Assembly (NCBI GenBank): GCA_016712345.1
Contig: JADJRH010000001.1
Span: 2,852,001-2,916,000, forward strand
DNA: 64,000 bases
Direction of reading: 5' to 3'
Source: Polyangiaceae bacterium
Lineage (GTDB): Bacteria > Myxococcota_A > Polyangia > Polyangiales > Polyangiaceae
Below are positions 16,917 to 25,033 of the stretch, in pieces; the stretch's first letter is position 1, and each line of letters begins with the position of its first letter. The notes beneath the pieces are model-generated. The model made no database searches. It saw nothing but the letters and a program-made list of their open reading frames with translations, and was not told the DNA's origin. The translations under genes were made by a program, and so were the position numbers.

Positions 16917-17512
16917 CAGACCGTGGCGCGGACGAGCCACCCGATGCGGCCGAGGATCTTCCTCATGAACTCTGCGACGAGCTTTGGGGTGCAGAGTGCA
17001 ACGCGCTCACGAAGGTTGAGGCCTTCTGGTTGATCTACGATGATCTGCCCGGCTACGGGTGGCTGATGTACGGGGGCCATGAGTACCCCCACTGGTCCGC
17101 CGACGTGCGAGATAGGTTTTGGAGCCTACTGCGCGATCGCCTGGGGTCCTCGGATGAAGCGCTCGGCCGCCCGGTCGCCTATTGGCTGTGGTGCGACTGG
17201 TTCGAGGACGGGACGAGGGTGGACGAGGCATGGCGCGAAGTCACGCGTCGACTCACAGACCGGCACATCACCCGTGCTGTCCTTAGGGCCTCCGGTCCGG
17301 TTCCCTGGGAGCTGAAGGTCGAGCTGTACGGACGCTTGATCCACGACGCCGAGTCGCATCCTGACATCTTCGCCAGCATTCTGCGGAGCGCCTTCGATCT
17401 GTACGGCCAAATCGATCCCCTTGATGCGCAGGGCTGGCTTGCCCGCCTCAGGCTGTCGCCGCAGCCTTCCGAGTGGGGCCCGTTGATGAAGCGGCTCGGG
17501 GCTGCTGCCTAA
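16913..17512 (+). CDS. Hypothetical protein, cassette-like
   Basis: The product has 199 residues from the ATG at 16,913. It is Trp-rich and acidic (LPGYGWLMYGGHEYPHWSAD, then VAYWLWCDWFEDGTRVDEAW), predicted mostly helical, without membrane segments. No family recognised. The upstream in-frame extension comes from the broken nucleotidyltransferase and is not part of the original gene, although read-through translation as a 326-residue fusion is possible. The TAA stop lies within the attC-like core GCCTAAC, as in integron gene cassettes. Confidence 0.65.
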   Translation: MTDRGADEPPDAAEDLPHELCDELWGAECNALTKVEAFWLIYDDLPGYGWLMYGGHEYPHWSADVRDRFWSLLRDRLGSSDEALGRPVAYWLWCDWFEDGTRVDEAWREVTRRLTDRHITRAVLRASGPVPWELKVELYGRLIHDAESHPDIFASILRSAFDLYGQIDPLDAQGWLARLRLSPQPSEWGPLMKRLGAAA

Positions 17513-17630
17513 CAATGAGCATTTCATCGCTGACGCCTGCAAAACCTACCCATCTTCACCATCGCGATTCAGGTCGGCGTGAAAGCGCGGGTTGAACAAG
17601 CCCGGTCGGCGCGGGGGCGTGTTGGGTTTT
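17507..17630 (+). repeat. attC-like element C overlapping a stop codon
   Basis: GCCTAAC (17,507-17,513) matches RYYYAAC exactly and contains the TAA stop; GTTGAAC (17,591-17,597) matches GTTRRRY. Between them CATTTCATCGCTGACGCC pairs with GGTCGGCGTGAAAGC. It shares about 110 bp with element B (7887-7997). Of the four candidates this one best fits an attC site. Confidence 0.65.
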
Positions 17631-17744
17631 CGACGTTACTGATGTGCATGAAGAGAAGAGTCGGTGACGCGTTGACCGCAGGCGGAGAATGTAGAATACA
17701 GTTATGGTTGATGATGTGTACACAGAAGGCAGCAGAGGAACACC

Positions 17745-18203
17745 ATGAGTGCGGTCATTTCGCTGAAGAGTGTGGTTGAGGCGCTACAGTCCCTGTGGGA
17801 TGAATCGCAGGCGCACGTCAATCGCGCGACGGGCGAAGTGCGAGTCCTTGGCCCTGATGAGCTGGCGTTTATCGAATCAGAGGAAGCTCCTGAGGGCCTG
17901 CCCCCGTGGCAGATTGAACTCGTCCAACAGGCTCGTGAAGTCTACAATTCCGAGGATTGGCTTCGACTGCCTTCGAAGTTTGATATCCATGAGTGGAACA
18001 TCATGGAAGCGTTCGCTTCTACCATCCGTGGCGAATCCGGTGCGATGCTTGGCAATAGCCTGAGAGGCAGCGGCGCATTCGGTCGCTTCCAAGGGGCAAT
18101 CAGGATACTCGGGATCGAACAAGCTTGGTACCGCTTCCGAGACGACGCGTTCGCCGAGATCGCCCGCACATGGCTGCGGGAGCATGACCTCCCTTACAAG
18201 TGA
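17745..18203 (+). CDS. UPF0158 family protein
   Basis: The product has 152 residues from the ATG at 17,745. The sequence follows the UPF0158 pattern: an N-terminal acidic segment with VNRATGEVRVL, a central LPSKFDIHEWNIMEAFA, and a C-terminal GAFGRFQGAIRILGIEQAWY then WLREHDLPYK. The length is normal for the family. The biochemical function of the family is unknown. It directly precedes the remains of a MazF-like gene. A GTGTACAC palindrome lies 29 bp upstream of the start. Confidence 0.85.
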   Translation: MSAVISLKSVVEALQSLWDESQAHVNRATGEVRVLGPDELAFIESEEAPEGLPPWQIELVQQAREVYNSEDWLRLPSKFDIHEWNIMEAFASTIRGESGAMLGNSLRGSGAFGRFQGAIRILGIEQAWYRFRDDAFAEIARTWLREHDLPYK

Positions 18204-18384
18204 TCCTTCGCTTGCTGACCCGGTTCTCGTTCTCAGCGAGGATGTCTTCAATGACCGCTCGGGAACGGTCGTCGCAATGGCGCTCACGAGTCAAGAGCCT
18301 CGCGCGGGCTTTCCTCTCACGTTGGAAAGCTCGGCCGCCGGTTTGCCGAAGCTAGGCGCTATTGCGTACGAAAAGCGCTTGTGA
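18184..18384 (+). pseudogene. MazF/PemK-type toxin fragment
   Basis: Within a 66-residue frame, DPVLVLSEDVFNDRSGTVVA then ALTSQEPRAGFPLTLE is the central part of a PemK/MazF-family endoribonuclease. The N-terminal strand and the C-terminal half, including the usual SWVK...QI region, are missing, and the frame ends in unrelated sequence. It cannot encode a working toxin. Confidence 0.65.
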
Positions 18385-18421
18385 TAACGTTACACTCCGC
18401 ATCTGGACTTGGAGACACGTA

Positions 18422-18623
18422 ATGACCGCCCGCGATCTCATGGCGCCTGATACAGAACCTACCGACGAGGAACTTGCCGTTGTGATGCGTGAGGCGTGCG
18501 ATCTCGCGCCGTCAGCGCAAGGTTCTTTCCGACGCTTGGATTGCCGCGCGTCTTCAGGAAGCCGAGCGATTTGCACGTGAGCACCAATTGAACCTCGAAC
18601 CTCAGGAAAGTACCCATTCGTGA
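18422..18623 (+). pseudogene. Frameshifted antitoxin of the zeta-like gene
   Basis: The ATG at 18,422 begins a frame reading MTARDLMAPDTEPTDEELAV then MREACDLA. At about 18,510-18,522 the reading frame must shift by one to continue as RKVLSDAWIAARLQEAERFA REHQLNLEP..., which ends at 18,623, overlapping the zeta start. The two frames together make one continuous small antitoxin-like protein of about 66 residues, so one indel has inactivated it (or the site is a programmed frameshift, less likely). Confidence 0.65.
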
Positions 18624-18979
18624 CCCTGAAGGGACTGGCCCGGCCTCGTCTTCTAATCGTCGCCGGGCCAAATGGTGCCGGAAAAACAACCGTCACCGAC
18701 AGCCCAGAGATTAACGCAGCACGAGTTGCGCGACGTATGCTTCAGGGCGGTCATGAAGTGCCTATTCGGAAGATTCTTGACCGATGGGCCCGCTCGATAG
18801 CCAACTGCGCGGCTGTCGCGAAACGGGTCGACCGACTTTACCTCTACGATAACTCCGTTGAGGATCGTCCTGCTGAGCTTGTTCTTCGCGCAACGTCGGG
18901 GGTGATGGCGCGCCAGTATGCGCAGGAGCGCCCGTGGATGGCTCCCATTGTTGCTCAGCTACAGCCCGAAAGCCATTGA
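18620..18979 (+). pseudogene. Zeta-toxin-like kinase with internal deletion
   Basis: The product has 119 residues from a GTG at 18,620. The N-terminus carries a perfect P-loop (LLIVAGPNGAGKTTVT, residues 12-27), but the next residues jump to PEINAARVARRMLQGGHEVP and NCAAVAKRVDRLYLYDNSVE, which normally lie about 75-90 residues further on in zeta-type UDP-N-acetylglucosamine kinases. The catalytic Asp and substrate-binding segment are therefore missing. The deletion keeps the frame. With its antitoxin frameshifted, the pair looks neutralised by two separate events. Confidence 0.75.
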
Positions 18980-19099
18980 TTCTAATTGTCGCCACGGCGT
19001 GGGCTGGACCTCGGGTTGACGAAGGCAGAAATCCTTTCTTTTGATGGTGTAGAAGGGAACACGGTTGACATCAAACTCGCTGGCGGGTAAGCTGACCAT

Positions 19100-19384
19100 A
19101 TGGCTGACCAGATTGAGTCTGCACCACCGAACGCCTGGCAGGTGCAGGAAGCAAAAGCTCGCTTCAGTGAGTTGTTGCGTGCCAGCATTGAGGACGGTCC
19201 GCAGACGGTAACACGCCGCGGTGTTCCCCTTGCCGTCCTGGTATCCGTTGAGGAGTGGAATGCTCGACAGAAAGCGGCTTCACCTACGCTCAAGGATCTG
19301 CTGCTCTCGGCAACCGGGCGAAGCAATGAGCTGGTGCCTCCCAGGGAGCGCATGAACCAACGACCCAGCATTCGTTTGCGCTGA
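19100..19384 (+). CDS. Phd/YefM-type antitoxin
   Basis: The product has 94 residues. WQVQEAKARFSELLRASIED (residues 14-33) followed by GPQTVTRRGVPLAVLVSVEE is the DNA-binding N-terminal fold of Phd/YefM antitoxins; the C-terminal tail would bind the toxin. The ATG at 19,100 is six codons from a short A/G-rich leader. The toxin gene starts 5 bp after the stop. Such antitoxins repress their own operon. Unlike most toxin-antitoxin loci in this region, this pair appears intact. Confidence 0.9.
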   Translation: MADQIESAPPNAWQVQEAKARFSELLRASIEDGPQTVTRRGVPLAVLVSVEEWNARQKAASPTLKDLLLSATGRSNELVPPRERMNQRPSIRLR

Positions 19385-19389
19385 CGACG

Positions 19390-19803
19390 ATGTTTCTGCT
19401 CGATACAAACGTGGTTTCTGAACTCCGACGCTCGAAGCCTCACGGTGCCGTTGTTGCGTGGCTCGAATCGGTTCCGGCCGAGGCGCTCTTTCTCTCGGCG
19501 GTGACGCTCGCGGAGATTCAGCGCGGCATCGAACTGACGCGAGAGACGGACGCGTCCAAGGCCAACGAGATCGAAACCTGGCTCGACTCGGTTGGCTCCA
19601 CATTGTCGGTCCTCCCACTGACGGGCGCGATCTGCCGTCGCTGGGCGCGCCTCCAGCACCACAAACCTCGTGAGGTCATTGAGGATCTACTTATTGCCGC
19701 CACCGCGATCGAACACGATTTGTTGGTCGTTACTCGGAATGTCAAAGACTACCAGGGGCTCGGCGTTCGGTGGTTCAATCCCTTCGAGAGCAGGAAGAAG
19801 TGA
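19390..19803 (+). CDS. PIN-domain RNase toxin (VapC/FitB-like)
   Basis: The product has 137 residues, normal for the family. The acidic catalytic set is complete: Asp5 (FLLDTNVVSE), Glu42 (LAEIQRGIE), Asp99 (EDLLIAATA) and Asp120 (RNVKDYQG). The C-terminus GVRWFNPFES is typical of FitB/VapC toxins. It is the second gene of the operon started by the Phd-type antitoxin. Predicted activity is Mg-dependent cleavage of specific RNAs, often tRNA. Confidence 0.92.
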   Translation: MFLLDTNVVSELRRSKPHGAVVAWLESVPAEALFLSAVTLAEIQRGIELTRETDASKANEIETWLDSVGSTLSVLPLTGAICRRWARLQHHKPREVIEDLLIAATAIEHDLLVVTRNVKDYQGLGVRWFNPFESRKK

Positions 19804-19855
19804 TACACATGCTCGTATCGAAGGAGTCGTCATTTGGCAGGCTCGTTCACGCGGA

Positions 19856-20025
19856 TCATCGTCGGCGCCGCTGCTTCTTGTAATCGTAGGTCGGGTCAAT
19901 ATCGATCGTGCCGAAAATCTCGACGATCTTCGCCTGCTCTCGACGCGCGATGTACTCGCGCAGAGCCCGTGTCACCGGAGTGCCTCCTCAAGCAAGCCGT
20001 CATCAATGGCGAGGTTGGACGGCAT
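19856..20025 (-). pseudogene. VapB-type antitoxin with internal deletion and frameshift
   Basis: The ATG at 20,025 gives MPSNLAIDDGLLEEALR and then a stop. One frame over, VTRALREYIARREQAKIVEI then FGTIDIDPTYDYKKQRRRR ends at 19,856. These are the N- and C-terminal parts of a single VapB antitoxin, missing roughly ten residues at the join (usually LGGHKTKKAT). No VapC follows. The C-terminal half is closely related to the relic at 24,783. Confidence 0.75.
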
Positions 20026-20282
20026 GTGGGGTTACCCATTCCAACCGCCGGAGCACGCGTATTCATGCTGGTGTTTAGCGACCTCGCACAGTCGCCTGCC
20101 ACGGTCGGAGCACCGAACGGTGGCACCCCAACACCAAGCCATTTTTTTCCGCGGTTCGCATGCGAGAAGGTCAAGTTGTGGCTTCGGGCAAGAATACGGT
20201 GAGTGTCTCACGGGATGTGACAGAGACTGTTTAGTAGGCGGCTCCCCCCGCACAAGCCGTACACCGCGGGCGCCGGCTCCCG

Positions 20283-21767
20283 TTATGAGCCGAGGCGCCG
20301 GCGAGTGATCGCTGCCGCGTAATCACGCATCGCGCAGTCGACGAAATCATTGAGGAGGACCACGAGCGCGGTCTTCGGGACCCGGGGGGCGTTCTGGAGG
20401 ACGTAGGGGTACGTCTCCCTATCGAACCTCGCCTTGGTCGAGAGCAGCGGATTGGAGGCGTTGCTGAAGCTCAGGGCGCTGCGCACCTGAGCTGCCGTCG
20501 TGGCCGTCCGCGTGCCTTGCAGCTCGAACACGGCCACGCGGTCGGTGGCGCTGACCGCGCCGATGAGATTCCCGAGGGCGCCCACGATCTTCGCTGAATC
20601 GACGGTGGCGTAGGCGTCGTCGGAGTAAGAGCCGGCGATATTGGTCGAGTCCCACAGCACGATGAGCCGCTTGTTCTGCTTGAGCAAGTCACCGATAGGC
20701 GTGTGGAGATCGTCGATACCGCCCCTGACGATTCCCACGTGTGCGAGTTCGCGGTTGACGATCGAGTCGACCATCCCGTCGACCTCGGAGTGCGGCGGCT
20801 TCATGTCATTGTCGAGAAAGCCGGAATACTTGAAGTTGACGACGACGATCTCTTTGGGGCAACGGTTGAGAAAATCCACAACCGCGTAGATGAACTGATA
20901 GAGTTCGTAGCCCGGAACGAAGCCGTGCTGGTGCCGAAGCTGTTGGTCCCATCGAAAACCGGAGACGGTGTAGCCGGGGCGGAAGTCGAAGAAGCGCACA
21001 CCGAGACGGAGCTGCCGATAGATGTCATCCTTCTGGGTGTAGGCGAGGTTCAGGAGGGCACGACGCGCCAGGCTGGTGCCTCTGAGGGCGAAGATCGCGC
21101 CGGCGAGGAGCCCGGCGAGCGCCGTGGCCGCGGGGGTGACCGGGCCGAGCGCCCAGGCGGCGACCAGCGCCATCTCCAGCGCGTTCTTCGTAGCAAAGCG
21201 ACTGATCAAGCTATCCACCAGATTCCGGGCCGCTTCGTCGCTGTCGATCCCCGTGAACATGCCTGCGTCGTGTGATCCGGGCAGCGCCATGATCGAGAGC
21301 GGCTCTTTGAGGAGCTTCGGCTCGGCGTCGAAGAGGCGCTCCATCCATTGCTCCTCCTTGTTGTTGATATAGAGCCAAAGCTGGTGGGTCTCGTCGACGC
21401 TGCCGTTATAGAAGCCCCAGCTGATATGGGCGTCATTGCGGGACCCGTGATCCAGCGAAGCCTCAAGGAAGTTATCGACGTTATTGTCCCCAAGATTTCC
21501 CGTCGAAGGCGCCACCTCCGCGAAGCGGGCGAAGAGGGGCACCGTGCCGCGCCAAGCGCCCAGGGAGACGCGCCCTGTGTGCTCGTACCAGCTAATATCG
21601 CTCATGTGGAGTTCCCGGCGCACATGCTCGATGGGATTCGGGGTCAACGGGTCTGGATCCTTGCCGTCGATTCGGCGTTTGAAGTCGAGCGAATCCACTT
21701 GCACGTTCAGATCCTTGTTACCGACGTAGATGAAGATCTCTGTGCCCTTGCTGGTATCGATGCCCAT
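20283..21767 (-). CDS. PI-PLC X-domain-like phosphodiesterase
   Basis: The product has 494 residues from the ATG at 21,767, preceded by GGAGGAA; upstream in-frame sequence to 22,106 lacks coding character. The N-terminal 150 residues are beta-rich and may be a lectin- or sialidase-like domain. The catalytic part starts at LPGSHDAGMF (His166) and includes RFFDFRPG (Asp261, Arg263) and LRHQHGF (His281), the two His and the acid expected in phosphatidylinositol-specific phospholipase C. A hydrophobic 30-residue insertion (about 200-230) separates the two halves. No signal peptide is visible, so secretion would need another route. Substrate may be a phosphoinositide or another glycerophosphodiester. 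Confidence 0.85.
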   Translation of the reverse strand: MGIDTSKGTEIFIYVGNKDLNVQVDSLDFKRRIDGKDPDPLTPNPIEHVRRELHMSDISWYEHTGRVSLGAWRGTVPLFARFAEVAPSTGNLGDNNVDNFLEASLDHGSRNDAHISWGFYNGSVDETHQLWLYINNKEEQWMERLFDAEPKLLKEPLSIMALPGSHDAGMFTGIDSDEAARNLVDSLISRFATKNALEMALVAAWALGPVTPAATALAGLLAGAIFALRGTSLARRALLNLAYTQKDDIYRQLRLGVRFFDFRPGYTVSGFRWDQQLRHQHGFVPGYELYQFIYAVVDFLNRCPKEIVVVNFKYSGFLDNDMKPPHSEVDGMVDSIVNRELAHVGIVRGGIDDLHTPIGDLLKQNKRLIVLWDSTNIAGSYSDDAYATVDSAKIVGALGNLIGAVSATDRVAVFELQGTRTATTAAQVRSALSFSNASNPLLSTKARFDRETYPYVLQNAPRVPKTALVVLLNDFVDCAMRDYAAAITRRRLGS

Positions 21768-22189
21768 AGGTTCCTCCGTGACCGAGATGATCGCAAACGC
21801 TTCAGGAGACGCCCTGTTTCCTTGAATGTCAAGCGGCTTCCCACGGACACGCGCCGCGGCATTTCGCCCCGTAACCGTCCGACGACGGACACCTGGAAGC
21901 CAGTCGAAAAAAGCCGCATCGTGCGACTCGCACGATGCGGTCGATGCCAAGCGGAGGATCGGGGCTGAGCCTGCGGAGCGGAGGTGCCGGCGAACGCGCC
22001 GAGGCGCGGAGCCGAGCGCGTACGACCGATAGGGGTGAATTTGGGTCACATGCACAACCGGTAGAGGGACGTTGTTGGAAGTGAGAGAATGCGCGTGCGT
22101 TGGCACGGCATATCACCGGTCATGCGGTCCAGGATTGCGTTGGATCTCACGCGGAGTGCTTGCCGTGCAACGCGCACGTGCACCCGGTC
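21768..22189. other. Spacer between two minus-strand genes
   Basis: No gene seen. The GGAGGAA ribosome site for the PI-PLC gene is at its left edge; frames crossing it are Arg/Pro-rich shadows. Confidence 0.5.
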
Positions 22190-23194
22190 CTACGAGACGA
22201 TCGCGGCCGTCGTGAGGTGCGCCCACGCGACGTCCGCCCGGCGGAAGTCGTTGTGCCCCGAGATCCGACCGTTGAAGTTGAAGCTGCCGAACCGGTCCCG
22301 CAGCCCGGTGTAGCGGACGCCCGGATCGACGGCGTCCACCTCCGTCTGCAAGTGCTGGAACTTCCCCTCCATGAGGCCGACGAGGCCGAGCGGGATGGCC
22401 TCCGCCTTCGTCGAGATCGGCGGAGCGATGATGCCGAGCAGCTCCTCCGCCTTCGGGATCGACTGTGCGCTCAGGGGCAGGCCGAGGGCGTTCGAGAGCA
22501 GGTCGATCACCACACCGGGGCCGACGGCGGCCGCGGCATACCCCCAGAGATCTCCATCCGACCGGCTCTCGGTCGCGCCGATGAACTCCGCCCGATCCCG
22601 GACCGCGGCGAGCGCGCCTCGGAGGTCGTTCTTGAGGCCGACTAACTTGCCGACGAACGTGACGCCCGAGTTGACCGGGTTTACCTCGACGACGTCGAAA
22701 GCGAACGACCAGGCGGAGAGGGCTCCCTGGATCAGGAACAGCGAGCGGACCGGCGCGTCCAGGCCCAGGAGCGCGTACGACGACAGGCGGGCGCCGAGGC
22801 TGTGCCCCGAGAGGTGGATCTTCAGAGCAGAGTCCGCGGCGAGGCGTCGGACCTCGTTCACGACGCGCGCGAGCCCCCTGGACCCGACGGTTTCCGCCCG
22901 CACGGCGATCTGTCCGAACTGGACCACCAAGGCCTCGGATGGCCAGATGACCGCGCAGTAGCCGACGCCGGTCTTGTGCGGTGCGTGGGCGGTGAGCACG
23001 CCCTTCATCGCGCCGAAGTAGTCGCCCGCGATGCGCAGCGCGCCGTCCCTGCTGTTGTTGAAGCCGTGCGTGTGGAAGATCAGCTCCGTGAGGCCGTTCT
23101 GCTTGACGAAGCCGGCGATCGCCGCCGCGCTGCCGTGGACGACGTCGCCGTTCGCGTCGAACTCGATGCTCGTGGAAGGAAGGGTCGATTCCAT
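22190..23194 (-). CDS. Alpha/beta-hydrolase fold serine hydrolase
   Basis: The product has 334 residues from the ATG at 23,194. Strand and oxyanion region LIFHTHGFNNSRDGAL (about residues 38-53) is followed by the nucleophile elbow LSGHSLGARLS (Ser132), with a C-terminal GHNDFRRADVAWAH that may carry the catalytic His. No signal peptide. It lies upstream of the PI-PLC gene on the same strand with a 422-bp gap, so they may be related in function (lipid or ester hydrolysis) but probably have separate promoters. Family membership beyond the fold is uncertain. Confidence 0.75.
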   Translation of the reverse strand: MESTLPSTSIEFDANGDVVHGSAAAIAGFVKQNGLTELIFHTHGFNNSRDGALRIAGDYFGAMKGVLTAHAPHKTGVGYCAVIWPSEALVVQFGQIAVRAETVGSRGLARVVNEVRRLAADSALKIHLSGHSLGARLSSYALLGLDAPVRSLFLIQGALSAWSFAFDVVEVNPVNSGVTFVGKLVGLKNDLRGALAAVRDRAEFIGATESRSDGDLWGYAAAAVGPGVVIDLLSNALGLPLSAQSIPKAEELLGIIAPPISTKAEAIPLGLVGLMEGKFQHLQTEVDAVDPGVRYTGLRDRFGSFNFNGRISGHNDFRRADVAWAHLTTAAIVS

Positions 23195-23587
23195 GTTGTC
23201 TTCTCGCTCCGAAATGAATCCCCGAGTGTGCCAGCATCGTTCGTGTAGAGCGAGGGAGTCAAGCTTCTTGTGGCCCGCCCTCGCGAGTTGACATCATCCA
23301 TTTCATGCACGTTTCGTGGCGTGCCGATAAGTATCTGAGATCATGGAGCGGGGCGCGTCGCCGGCGCAGGTGCGCCCCATGACGACAGGTGCGCACGGCA
23401 AAGTCTCGCGGCAGCGGCGGCGCGCTGTACGGGCGCCGGCCATACATGGTGGGGTGGGAACGCAATTCTTTCCGCGGCCTTGCTCGTGGGGAGGTGTCCC
23501 GGCGGCGAGGAGCTTCCTGTGCGGCATGTGGTCACGCGACGCCTTGTCACAGTCCAATGGTCTGTCGCGGACACTATTGTGCCCCCT
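23195..23587. promoter_or_regulatory. Divergent intergenic region
   Basis: Separates the minus-strand hydrolase gene from the plus-strand Tat-signal gene, so it must hold both promoters. No conserved motif or operator was recognised. Confidence 0.4.
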
Positions 23588-24382
23588 ATGCGAATTACAG
23601 ACAGATCGGCTCCAAACCGCAGAGACTTCCTCCGCGCGGCCGCTGCGGCGGCCGGCGGCTACACCCTCACGCGCATCTTTGCCCCTCGTACGGCGTGGGC
23701 CGCGTACCGAGAAAAGGAGGTGAAGTTCGCGGCGAAGCTCACCGGACGGCTTACGTTCGATGGCACCGTCCCCAAGCCCGTGATGAAGGACGTTACGAGC
23801 GACCACAATGTCGCGGGCAAAGATCCGCGGATCTGGGAGGGGCTCAACATCGGAAAGAACAAAGGGCTCAAGGACTCGTTGATCGTCGTGAACGGCGTCC
23901 TTGAGGGCAAGAAGCTGGAGCCGAAGCCGGCGCTCACGTATGCCCAGGGCGCGTTCATCCTGCCGCGCATCGAGATCTTCGGCTGGAAAGAGGGGACCAA
24001 GCTGGAACTGGAGAACAAAGACCCGATCCTCCACAGCTGGCAGGTGTACTTCAAGTCCGAGGTGAAGGACAATAGGGCTCACCCCTCCCGGATGCCGAAC
24101 CTCCTTTTCGACATCGGCGACCCCGGCCTCTACGAGTTCCGGTGCGCGCCGCACGCTTGGGAGCGCGCGTTCCGCTGGGCCGTCCCGCACCCCTATTTCG
24201 CCCGCACGGACGAAGATGGGCATTTCGAGATCGATGGCCTGCCGGAGGGAGACTACACCGTGGACATCTGGTCCGAGGGCCTGCGCGTCAAGCGCCTCTG
24301 GATGCCTGTCCACGACGACAAGCTGACGATCGAGCGCGCCTTCGGGGGTGACGACCTCAGCGCGGCTCTGAAAGGAAAGTGA
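23588..24382 (+). CDS. Tat-exported cupredoxin-like protein
   Basis: The product has 264 residues from the ATG at 23,588. The N-terminus is a twin-arginine signal (NRRDFLRAAAAA, Arg11-Arg12) with a cleavage site near residue 38. The mature part has a beta-sandwich with HSWQVYF, a Cys-His pair (FRCAPHAWERAF), and a C-terminal carboxypeptidase-regulatory-like strand set (GHFEIDGLPEGDYTVDIWSE). His...Cys-x-x-His suggests a type 1 copper or related site, but a methionine ligand is not obvious. It is co-transcribed with the next lipoprotein gene (1-bp gap). Likely periplasmic; redox or metal role is inferred. Confidence 0.8.
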   Translation: MRITDRSAPNRRDFLRAAAAAAGGYTLTRIFAPRTAWAAYREKEVKFAAKLTGRLTFDGTVPKPVMKDVTSDHNVAGKDPRIWEGLNIGKNKGLKDSLIVVNGVLEGKKLEPKPALTYAQGAFILPRIEIFGWKEGTKLELENKDPILHSWQVYFKSEVKDNRAHPSRMPNLLFDIGDPGLYEFRCAPHAWERAFRWAVPHPYFARTDEDGHFEIDGLPEGDYTVDIWSEGLRVKRLWMPVHDDKLTIERAFGGDDLSAALKGK

Positions 24383-24383
24383 C

Positions 24384-24746
24384 ATGAGTACATATCTCCT
24401 CGGGTTGGCCGCGCTCCTCTTTTTCCTCGCCGGGTGCGGCAGCTCCGGCTCCGGCGAAGCCCCCAAGCCGACCAGCAGCGCCAAGGCTGTGGCCGAGCCC
24501 GGCAAGAACGGGGACAAGCCCGCCGCCGTCCCTCAGAACCCCGAAGACAACTATGTGGCTGCGGCGACCAAGCTTGGCTGCCTCGGACTCGGGGCCGAAG
24601 ATCCCGACCGCCTCGCAACAGACAAGGCGGCCGTCCTCAAGGAGCATGGCTATACCGACGACACGTGGAAGGAAGCGTCGAAGAAGCTCGGCACCTCCAA
24701 GGGCGATGCCATCGTCAAGGCGATGGAGTCCAAGTGCCCTGAATGA
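24384..24746 (+). CDS. Small lipoprotein
   Basis: The product has 120 residues with signal peptide and lipobox LAGC (Cys18), then a Ser/Gly/Pro-rich linker and a helical domain (DNYVAAATKLGCLGLGAEDP, YTDDTWKEASKKLGT) with two Cys (near residues 66 and 118). It begins one base after the upstream stop codon, so it is translationally coupled to the Tat-exported protein and probably works with it at the cell envelope. Family not recognised. Confidence 0.8.
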   Translation: MSTYLLGLAALLFFLAGCGSSGSGEAPKPTSSAKAVAEPGKNGDKPAAVPQNPEDNYVAAATKLGCLGLGAEDPDRLATDKAAVLKEHGYTDDTWKEASKKLGTSKGDAIVKAMESKCPE

Positions 24747-24782
24747 TCCACGTCGAGAGTCGTCGAGGCTGCAATCGGGTGA

Positions 24783-24975
24783 ATTGCTGCTTCCTGCAAT
24801 CGTAGGTCGGGTCAATCTCGATCGTGCCGAACAGCTCGACGATCTCCGCCTGCTCTCGACGGGCGATGTACTCGCGCAGAGCCTGTGTCACCTTTGCTTT
24901 TTTCTCTCCGCCGATCCGGAGTTGTCTTGCCCGATCGCGTTGGAGCGCGCCGGTATACCCTCCATCTCCCCGTTG
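24783..24975 (-). pseudogene. VapB-type antitoxin relic
   Basis: The minus strand reads LRIGGEKKAKVTQALREYIA then RREQAEIVELFGTIEIDPTY, the C-terminal two thirds of a VapB antitoxin, close to the relic at 19,856-20,025 in both protein and DNA. There is no start codon or N-terminal DNA-binding strand and no VapC next to it. Two related relics 5 kb apart suggest duplication or repeated acquisition of the same locus. Confidence 0.65.
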
Positions 24976-25033
24976 CTTCAGTGAGGTGAATGCCAGTCAG
25001 CAACAATGGCAGGCACCAATAAGCCGAGATTGG

